Shown: positions 58,305-64,000 of the stretch, one piece after another
Position numbering within the stretch: the first letter of the stretch is position 1
How the letters are laid out: every line of letters starts with the position of its first letter
Source: Pectobacterium polaris
GTDB taxonomy: Bacteria > Pseudomonadota > Gammaproteobacteria > Enterobacterales > Enterobacteriaceae
Direction of reading: 5' to 3'
Assembly: GCF_002307355.1 (NCBI RefSeq)
Contig: NZ_CP017481.1
Location: 2,046,001 to 2,110,000, forward strand
Length of the DNA: 64,000 nucleotides
Notes under the pieces: model-generated
Seen by the model: only the letters and a program-made list of their open reading frames with translations
What the model was told of the DNA's origin: nothing
Databases searched by the model: none
Program-made: the position numbers and the translations under genes

Positions 58305-58380
58305 GAGTTGAACGTGTGCGTAAGGTCGCTCTGGTTTAGCGTTAGCGCATGGCGAGACTTTTAGCCGTATCAAGACGGGC

Positions 58381-58416
58381 AGTAGTATTAAGACTGACAG
58401 TAATATTAAGGCTGGC
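58381..58416 (+). repeat. 18-bp tandem repeat upstream of ada
   Basis: AGTAGTATTAAGACTGAC and AGTAATATTAAGGCTGGC are adjacent and share 15 of 18 bases; a third, weaker unit may follow. Confidence 0.6.
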
Positions 58417-58451
58417 AGTCAGACTGAGATTGGAATGAGGTTGAGGTGCCT

Positions 58452-59585
58452 ATGATGCGTAACGATACACCGTTTCAGGATGCCGACTCGCGCTGGCAGG
58501 CGGTGGTGACGCGTAATCAAGCGGCTGACGGCTGCTTTATCTATGCGGTGAAAACCACAGGGATTTACTGTGCACCCTCCTGTGCATCACGTCAGCCCCT
58601 GCGTGAAAATGTGGTGTTCTTCGCGACGGCCGATGAGGCGCAGGCGGCGGGCTTCCGCCCCTGTAAACGCTGCCGTCAGGGAACTCTTTCGCGGCAGGAG
58701 CAGCAGGCGCAGCAGATTGCCCACGCCTGCCGGATGATTGAGCAGTCGGAGCATCAGCCGACGCTGGCGGTGTTGGCTCAGGCGGTGGGGATAAGTGCGT
58801 TCCATTTTCATCGCGTGTTCAAAACCATAACCGGTCTGACGCCAAAACAGTATGCCAGCGCCCATCGCCATCGGCAGCTACGTGAACAGTTGGCAGATAG
58901 CGGCACGGTGACTGCCGCGATTACGGCAGCGGGCTATGATGCCAGCGGGCGCTTTTATGCCGAAGCGGGTGCGCATTTAGGGATGACGCCGACGGCGTTT
59001 CAGAACAAAGGAAAAGGGATGACGATCCACTTTGGCGTTGGCCGCTGCTCACTCGGCGAGGTGCTGGTGGCAGAAAGTGAGAAAGGGATCTGCGCGATTC
59101 TACTGGGAGACGATCCTGAATCTCTGCTCAACGCGCTTCAGGAGATGTTTGCCAACGCACAGTTGGTCGGTGGCGATGTGGCGTTTGAGCAACGGATGTC
59201 GCAGGTTGTCGGGTTTGTCGACGATCCTGCAATCGGGTTCACGCTGCCGCTGGATATTCGTGGCACGGCATTTCAACAGCGAGTCTGGAAGGCGCTACGG
59301 GCGATTCCGGCTGGAGAAACGCTGAGCTATCGTGACGTCGCTGAGCGCATTGGATCGCCGGCCGCCGTGCGCGCTGTCGCGGGTGCCTGTGCCGCGAACC
59401 GGCTGGCGGTTGCGATTCCCTGCCATCGCGTGGTTCGGCATGACGGTGCACTGTCAGGCTATCGCTGGGGCGTCGTGCGTAAACGCGCACTGTTGGAGAA
59501 AGAATTGGTGGATAAAGAGCAGTTGGACAAAGAACTGCTGGAGAAAGAACAGGCCGTACATCCACAAGGGGAATCGTTATCGTGA
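58452..59585 (+). CDS. ada: Ada: methylated-DNA repair methyltransferase and transcriptional activator
   Basis: This protein repairs O6-methylguanine and methylphosphotriesters, and when methylated activates ada-alkB and alkA. Residues 1-85 form the zinc domain with Cys40 (TTGIYCAPSC, CKRC) that takes the phosphotriester methyl. Residues about 90-180 are an AraC-type activator (ISAFHFHRVFKTITGLTPKQY) and about 190-350 the methyltransferase with active PCHR. A tail of about 25 residues rich in Glu/Lys/Leu (LEKEL, VDKEQ, LDKELLEKEQ) exceeds E. coli Ada. ATG 58452 is used; GTG 58446 is possible. It overlaps alkB by four bases. Confidence 0.95.
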   Translation: MMRNDTPFQDADSRWQAVVTRNQAADGCFIYAVKTTGIYCAPSCASRQPLRENVVFFATADEAQAAGFRPCKRCRQGTLSRQEQQAQQIAHACRMIEQSEHQPTLAVLAQAVGISAFHFHRVFKTITGLTPKQYASAHRHRQLREQLADSGTVTAAITAAGYDASGRFYAEAGAHLGMTPTAFQNKGKGMTIHFGVGRCSLGEVLVAESEKGICAILLGDDPESLLNALQEMFANAQLVGGDVAFEQRMSQVVGFVDDPAIGFTLPLDIRGTAFQQRVWKALRAIPAGETLSYRDVAERIGSPAAVRAVAGACAANRLAVAIPCHRVVRHDGALSGYRWGVVRKRALLEKELVDKEQLDKELLEKEQAVHPQGESLS

Positions 59586-60238
59586 ATTTTGATTTATTTG
59601 CCGATGAAGCGCCGCGTCGCTGGACGGAAACGCTGGCACCGGGTGCGGTCATCCTGCGTGGACGCGCCCATGACGATGCTCCGGCGTTGCTTGCGGCGCT
59701 GAAAGCCGTCACTGCACATGCACCGCTGCGAAATATGGTCACGCCGGGCGGCTTTGTGATGTCGGTGGCGATGAGCAACTGCGGGCCGCTCGGTTGGGTG
59801 ACGGATGAACGCGGCTATCGTTACACTGCACAGGATCCGCTGAGCGGAGAGGCGTGGCCCGCGATGCCAGAGATTTTTTCCCGGCTGGCGAAGCAGGCGG
59901 CGAGCGAAGCGGGTTTTGTCGATTTTGAACCGGATGCTTGTTTGATAAATCGCTATGATGTCGGCACGCGCATGTCTTTGCATCAGGATAAAAACGAACG
60001 GGATTTTCACCAGCCTATCGTGTCCGTTTCACTGGGGCTCAGCGCGATGTTCCTGTTTGGCGGCATGGCGCGTAGTGATAAAGCGCAGCGTGTGCCGTTA
60101 ACACATGGCGATGTGGTGGTCTGGGGCGGTGAATCGCGGCTCTACTTCCACGGCATTCTGCCGTTGAAAAGTGGCAACGTGCCGGAAGGGATGTCCGACG
60201 AATGCCGTTTTAACCTGACGTTTCGTAAAGCTGGATAG
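59582..60238 (+). CDS. alkB: alkylated-DNA dioxygenase AlkB
   Basis: This 218-residue Fe(II)/2-oxoglutarate dioxygenase demethylates 1-methyladenine and 3-methylcytosine. Iron ligands are in SLHQDKNE (HxD) and YFHGILPL, and 2-oxoglutarate is bound by the arginines of RFNLTFRK. The start is GTG 59582, overlapping the ada stop, as in the E. coli ada-alkB operon. Confidence 0.96.
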   Translation: MNFDLFADEAPRRWTETLAPGAVILRGRAHDDAPALLAALKAVTAHAPLRNMVTPGGFVMSVAMSNCGPLGWVTDERGYRYTAQDPLSGEAWPAMPEIFSRLAKQAASEAGFVDFEPDACLINRYDVGTRMSLHQDKNERDFHQPIVSVSLGLSAMFLFGGMARSDKAQRVPLTHGDVVVWGGESRLYFHGILPLKSGNVPEGMSDECRFNLTFRKAG

Positions 60239-60242
60239 GGGA

Positions 60243-60267
60243 ACCACAGGGATGATTCCCCTGTGGT
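60243..60267. terminator. hairpin between convergent alkB and the flavoprotein gene
   Basis: ACCACAGGG pairs with CCCTGTGGT around ATGATTC. A second short palindrome AAGCGCTAGCGCTT lies near 60305-60318. Confidence 0.65.
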
Positions 60268-60317
60268 CACCCCGTGTATCTCGATATTCAAACGATTTTA
60301 GGCTTAAGCGCTAGCGC

Positions 60318-61847
60318 TTATTTCTTGCTGAACTTCATGTAATCGAGGGCACTTTCTGCCGCGATACGACCGGAGTTGAGCGCAAAGCCAAACGTGCCGC
60401 CGCCTAACAGCAGGTCATAGGTGTCGCCATACATGCCAGCAGCATCATTACCCGTGACGTACAGACCCGGAATGACTTCGCCGGATTTATCTATCGCCTG
60501 CATTTTCTCGTCGATCTTCACGCCGCCTAATGTGCCCAGCGCGGCCGGTTGCATTCTCACCGCATAGAACGGACCTGTTTTGACCGGACGCAGGTAATCC
60601 ATGTTTTTGTTAAACACCTCATCCCGCTTTTGCGTCGCAAATTTGTTGTTTTCTTCCAGCGTATTCTTTAGCACGCTCGCATCAACGCCCATCTCTTTTG
60701 CCAGCCCGTCGATGGTGGCTGATTTGAAGACGAAGCCGCGATTTTTCTGACTTTCCTTCGTAAATTCGCTATCAAATTTAGTCAGCTTGGTATTGGCGAT
60801 CACCCATTCACCAATCGGCACATCAATGCCGTCTTCGACGTAATGCTTACGGGATGTCTCGTCAAAAATGGAGTACATGATGCCGCCCGCTTTTGACAGC
60901 GCGTTGCCGGAGTGTGGCCAGATGATGACGTTGGATTCATCGGTAAAGCGTCGGCCGTGTTGGTCAACCCACAGATAGGGCTGACGCGCGGCGGCCAGCA
61001 GGTGAGAGTTCGGGGCGTAGTCTGGCAGGCCGGGGCGATAGGCTTGCAGCAGGCCCAGACCGTCCGGTTTGGCGCCCGCTTTCCAGGCCATATTAATTCC
61101 GTCGCCATCTTTACCGACGTTACCGACCATGATGGTATCGGGGAAAGCGGCGTATTTTTGCAGCATCTCTTTATTGTTGGCATAGCCGCCGGTTGCGATG
61201 ATGACAGCTTTGGCGTCTATCTGTACGGTGTTGCCCTCGCTATCTTGCGCGATAACGCCGGTGACTTTGCCGTCTTTCACGACCAGATCTTTACCCGCCA
61301 TTTTCACCAGCGTGGTGACATCCATGCTTTTAAACTGCTCGTGGAATGTTTTGATCAGGTGGCGTCCGTGGCCGGGGCCGTCGATCACATGCCAGGTCAG
61401 CATGCCGCCAGGGCCGCCGGGGCCGATATATTCAAACTTGATGCCTTTCGATTTCACCCATTCAATCGTATCCGCAGAACGGTTGACGAAAGCGCGAACC
61501 ACGAAAGGATTGGCCATCCAGTGGCTGTAATCCATGATGGTCTTAAAGGCCATATCAGGTGTGACCACAATTCCCTGACGTTTCTGCAGGCTGCTGTTGG
61601 CGGCGAAGATGCCTTCGGCAAAGTTACCCGTGCCACCGACGATCGGTTGTTTTTCCAGTAAGACGATCTTCGCCCCTTTCTCTGCGGCGGCCATCGTTGC
61701 CGATGTGCCCGCCGCACCCGCGCCGATAATAACGATATCCGCGCTTTTTGGGATTTCCGGCTTTGCCGCGTCCGCTGCCTGCGCGGTAGACCAGCTCATC
61801 ATCGAGAGACAGAGCGTCGCGAGTACACTTTTTCTGAAGCGTTTCAT
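60318..61847 (-). CDS. extracytoplasmic flavoprotein reductase, fumarate-reductase-like
   Basis: This 509-residue protein has a signal peptide (MKRFRKSVLATLCLSMMSWS through TAQA, about 24 residues). An FAD-binding domain of the flavocytochrome c/urocanate reductase type follows (DIVIIGAGAAGTSATMAAAEKGAKIVLLEK, GGTGNFAEG, MQPAALGTLGGVKID, GNDAAGMYGDTYDLLLGGGTFGFALNSGR). It has no CxxCH heme motif and no FMN domain. The small FMN-binding protein immediately upstream supplies the latter, so the usual fusion is split. The acceptor is unknown; fumarate, urocanate or another unsaturated acid is possible. Confidence 0.85.
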   Translation of the reverse strand: MKRFRKSVLATLCLSMMSWSTAQAADAAKPEIPKSADIVIIGAGAAGTSATMAAAEKGAKIVLLEKQPIVGGTGNFAEGIFAANSSLQKRQGIVVTPDMAFKTIMDYSHWMANPFVVRAFVNRSADTIEWVKSKGIKFEYIGPGGPGGMLTWHVIDGPGHGRHLIKTFHEQFKSMDVTTLVKMAGKDLVVKDGKVTGVIAQDSEGNTVQIDAKAVIIATGGYANNKEMLQKYAAFPDTIMVGNVGKDGDGINMAWKAGAKPDGLGLLQAYRPGLPDYAPNSHLLAAARQPYLWVDQHGRRFTDESNVIIWPHSGNALSKAGGIMYSIFDETSRKHYVEDGIDVPIGEWVIANTKLTKFDSEFTKESQKNRGFVFKSATIDGLAKEMGVDASVLKNTLEENNKFATQKRDEVFNKNMDYLRPVKTGPFYAVRMQPAALGTLGGVKIDEKMQAIDKSGEVIPGLYVTGNDAAGMYGDTYDLLLGGGTFGFALNSGRIAAESALDYMKFSKK

Positions 61848-61914
61848 GATGTTTTCCTTAATGTTATTCGTATTCTTACAATGCAGTCGTGCTGCGTGTG
61901 GAGAACCAACGGGA

Positions 61915-62262
61915 TTAATTCGTTTTAGCCTGTGAGTACGCGTCTTCCGACGCTTCTTTCACCGCTTCGCTGGTCATCGTGGCGCCGGACACCCCATCAA
62001 CCTCAATACTCTGTTTTTCGGTCATGGTTTTCGCGAGTTCGATGGCGGCTTCCCCGCCGACTTCTGGCGTTTCTTCTGGGGCATCAATCGTCGATTTAAG
62101 GACTTTCCCCTGCGCATCGATATCGAGCGTAACGGTGACGTCCCCGCCGATACCCTGTCTCGCGGCGGAATAGGTGCCAGCTTTAAAAGTCCCTTCTTGC
62201 GCGGCTGCCGTTCCCATTGCGAATAACAGGCAGAGTGGAAGGATTCCTGAGCAGATTTTCAT
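61915..62262 (-). CDS. secreted FMN-binding domain protein
   Basis: This 115-residue protein has a signal peptide ending TAAA (about residue 21) and one FMN-binding domain. The motif DGVSGATMTSEAV fits the D-x-x-S/T-G-A-T flavinylation site, at which ApbE attaches FMN to the threonine. ATG 62262 is chosen because it gives a proper signal peptide; the frame is open to 62319. It is probably the electron donor subunit of the flavoprotein encoded 67 bases downstream. Confidence 0.85.
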   Translation of the reverse strand: MKICSGILPLCLLFAMGTAAAQEGTFKAGTYSAARQGIGGDVTVTLDIDAQGKVLKSTIDAPEETPEVGGEAAIELAKTMTEKQSIEVDGVSGATMTSEAVKEASEDAYSQAKTN

Positions 62263-62346
62263 ATCAATAGTTCCAGTAGTTTTTGAATGAATACGGTGAG
62301 TCACAAATCTATTTCCCATAAATCACGTTATCTCCCATAAATAACG

Positions 62347-63723
62347 CTATCTCCCATGAATAAAGTGATAGCCGTCGTCGTTATTGAGGGGCTTGAATAT
62401 CAGGCAGCAAATGGGTAAGCCAATGCCGAGTAATAAAAACAACAGGCTGAAAGCGTTAAGGTTGAAGAGAATTTCAAACTGAGAAAGAAAACGTAATATC
62501 GGAAACGTCAGCGTCATACTGAGCATGACGGAAAGTAATTGGCTAATGGTCAGCAGATTATTACCGCTGTGATACGTGCTGTTATTCAGGTTGCTAAAGG
62601 CCAGCGTGCTTGCTGCTGAATATAAGGTTGAAATCAACACGCCTAACAGCATGGCGATAATGCCGATAAGTAGCATCGATTTCTCTTGCACGGCAACACT
62701 CAGGGCGAGGATACACAGCGACGTGACGCTGGTTGTCAGCATCAACAGCCGACGGTAGCCAATACGCTTGACCATCGGTTCGAACAGCATTTTTGACAGC
62801 AGTGCGCCGCTGGAAAAGAGCAGTAAGATCAGGCTGGTTTCAGCGGGTTTACAGGCCAGCGTCGTTTGCAGCATTAACGACAACACGACGGGCGTCGATG
62901 CCAGTAGCGTGCGCGTTGCGATGCCGCCAATAACGCCGATAGAAAAAGTTCTGATGCCAAACAGGGCGCGAGGGAATAATGCCGTCTCTGCAATGAGATG
63001 CTGCCGATAATAAATAAATACCAAACCCAGCGTGCTACAAGACAGAAATAGCATGACGAACGTTGGCAATATATTTTTCGTGGCGGTGGTTAACATGAAG
63101 GCCACGAGAAATAACATCAAAATGGGAAAGACGACTTCATAGGCACCTGTGCGGGTTGTCTCTTTTATGGCAGCAACAGGGATATATCGGGTTGCCAGAA
63201 AAAAGCAGAGTAAAGCCAGCGGGATATTAACGAGGAAAATAGCCTGCCATGAGAGAAAGCTAACCAGAATATTGCCGAAAACGGGGCCGATCAGGGTGCC
63301 GAGTAATCCCAATAAGGTCACCCGATTCAGGAAGCGTAATTTCAGCTTCTGCGGCGTGGTGCGCAAGATGACAGTTCTGATGATGGGCAGCATGAGCGCA
63401 CCGCCGATGCCCTGAATAAAGCGGAAAACGCTTAAGCTGCCGAGTGTGGTTGCCGTCATGCACAGTAGTGATCCGAGCGTGAAAATGGCAATCGCGATCT
63501 GGTAGGTTTTCCGTTCCCCTAGCCGCTCCGCCAGCCAGCTATTGGCCGGCGTAAACGCGACGACCGTGACAATGTAGGCGATCACAATCGCTTCCATATG
63601 CAACACCGGCTGGTGTAGCGACTGCGCGATGGCAGGAATGGCGACATACACCATGGTGGTATCCAGGGATTGCATGAAAAAGGTAGCCGATGCAATCCAG
63701 AATAAGACCCATGACGTGTTCAT
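62347..63723 (-). CDS. major facilitator superfamily transporter, DHA2/MdtD-like
   Basis: This 458-residue inner-membrane protein has about 13-14 hydrophobic segments. Typical motifs are SLDTTMVYVAIPAIAQSL, AYIVTVVAFTPANSWLAERLGERK (motif A) and RFIQGIGGALMLPIIRTVI (motif C-like). The family exports drugs or metabolites. The start codon directly abuts the stop codon of the NrfD-like gene, and the FMN-binding gene follows after about 85 bases, so it may carry the reductase substrate or product (inference). Confidence 0.87.
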   Translation of the reverse strand: MNTSWVLFWIASATFFMQSLDTTMVYVAIPAIAQSLHQPVLHMEAIVIAYIVTVVAFTPANSWLAERLGERKTYQIAIAIFTLGSLLCMTATTLGSLSVFRFIQGIGGALMLPIIRTVILRTTPQKLKLRFLNRVTLLGLLGTLIGPVFGNILVSFLSWQAIFLVNIPLALLCFFLATRYIPVAAIKETTRTGAYEVVFPILMLFLVAFMLTTATKNILPTFVMLFLSCSTLGLVFIYYRQHLIAETALFPRALFGIRTFSIGVIGGIATRTLLASTPVVLSLMLQTTLACKPAETSLILLLFSSGALLSKMLFEPMVKRIGYRRLLMLTTSVTSLCILALSVAVQEKSMLLIGIIAMLLGVLISTLYSAASTLAFSNLNNSTYHSGNNLLTISQLLSVMLSMTLTFPILRFLSQFEILFNLNAFSLLFLLLGIGLPICCLIFKPLNNDDGYHFIHGR

Positions 63724-64000
63724 TCAGGCCACCGTCATTTGTCCGGCATAAAGCACGAACAGTCGTAGCAGGAACACGCCGAACAGGCTCATGGCTGCTA
63801 ACGTAATCAGCTGGCCTTTGCCGGAATGCGCGGAAGGCTTGCGCACCTGATTGGCAATGAATGGGATCACAATGCCGATGCCGATAATGCCAATCCAGAA
63901 TACACCGCCCCAGAAACCCGACAGTGCGGTCTGTGCGGCGACAACCTTTTGCCCGCCGCCAAGCAGCAGCCCGATAAAGAACGCGAACAGCAGGAACAGT
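63724..64000 (-). CDS. NrfD/PsrC-like membrane subunit, C-terminal part only
   Basis: Reading back from the TGA at 63724-63726, the frame gives three hydrophobic segments and ends LRLFVLYAGQMTVA. The ending LRxxxLYAGQ, plus IIGIGIGIVIPF, is typical of NrfD-family quinol-oxidoreductase membrane subunits. The rest lies beyond the window. It is probably the upstream member of the flavin-reductase operon and could feed electrons from quinol. Confidence 0.7.
   Translation of the reverse strand, partial: LFLLFAFFIGLLLGGGQKVVAAQTALSGFWGGVFWIGIIGIGIVIPFIANQVRKPSAHSGKGQLITLAAMSLFGVFLLRLFVLYAGQMTVA

Overview
The window looks like chromosomal DNA of a soft-rot enterobacterium, most probably Pectobacterium (inference). 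The evidence is: E. coli-like core genes at E. coli-like identity and partly conserved order (maeB, hemF, ypeA, yfeY-yfeX, cysPTW-cysM, crr-ptsI-ptsH, cysK, cysZ, zipA); full-length 127-bp ERIC repeats; a beta-glucoside operon; and a bacteriocin with an N-terminal plant-type ferredoxin domain, an architecture known from Pectobacterium pectocins.

Left part (1-15.2 kb): a LacI-type regulator; a polar amino-acid ABC importer; a beta-glucoside PTS operon (PTS permease, 6-phospho-beta-glucosidase, BglG-type antiterminator) with a readable RAT/terminator switch and CRP site in its leader; maeB, an Mtr-type tryptophan permease, yaiI, hemF and ypeA.

Accessory island (15.3-26 kb): this is the most interesting part. 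An AT-rich segment carries a 48-codon unknown gene and a pectocin P-like bacteriocin (2Fe-2S ferredoxin fused to a pesticin-like lysozyme). Directly behind it lie a Fur box, a FecI-type sigma factor, a FecR-type regulator, a large TonB-dependent receptor with an extra signalling domain, a periplasmic M16 protease and a YddA-like ABC transporter. The last three correspond to E. coli YddB-PqqL-YddA and to the Pectobacterium Fus system, which imports plant ferredoxin and cleaves it for iron. Here the module is wired to FecIR-type surface signalling and sits beside a toxin that carries a ferredoxin domain.

Middle (26-44 kb): a frameshifted yfeY and intact yfeX; a sulfate/thiosulfate uptake operon with no cysA between cysW and cysM; macAB with a divergent CpxAR-like two-component system; crr-ptsI-ptsH; cysK, cysZ and zipA. 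ligA does not follow zipA, so synteny with E. coli breaks there.

Right part (44-64 kb): yjeH; ubiK; an FMN riboswitch with ribB; TehB; norVW with divergent norR, three NorR sites and a sigma-54 promoter; class I fumarase; a LysR/PACE pair separated by an ERIC element; an alkylation-repair cluster (AlkA-like glycosylase, YrdC-like protein, ada-alkB) with two matching Ada-box sequences; and an apparent operon for an extracytoplasmic flavin reductase split over two genes, with an MFS transporter and a truncated NrfD-like membrane protein at the window edge.

Repeats include four ERIC elements (two full length, one with a 69-bp insertion, one internally deleted), a separate roughly 140-bp palindromic repeat present twice in inverted orientation, and an imperfect palindrome between ptsI and crr. 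No rRNA, tRNA, CRISPR array or insertion sequence was recognised.
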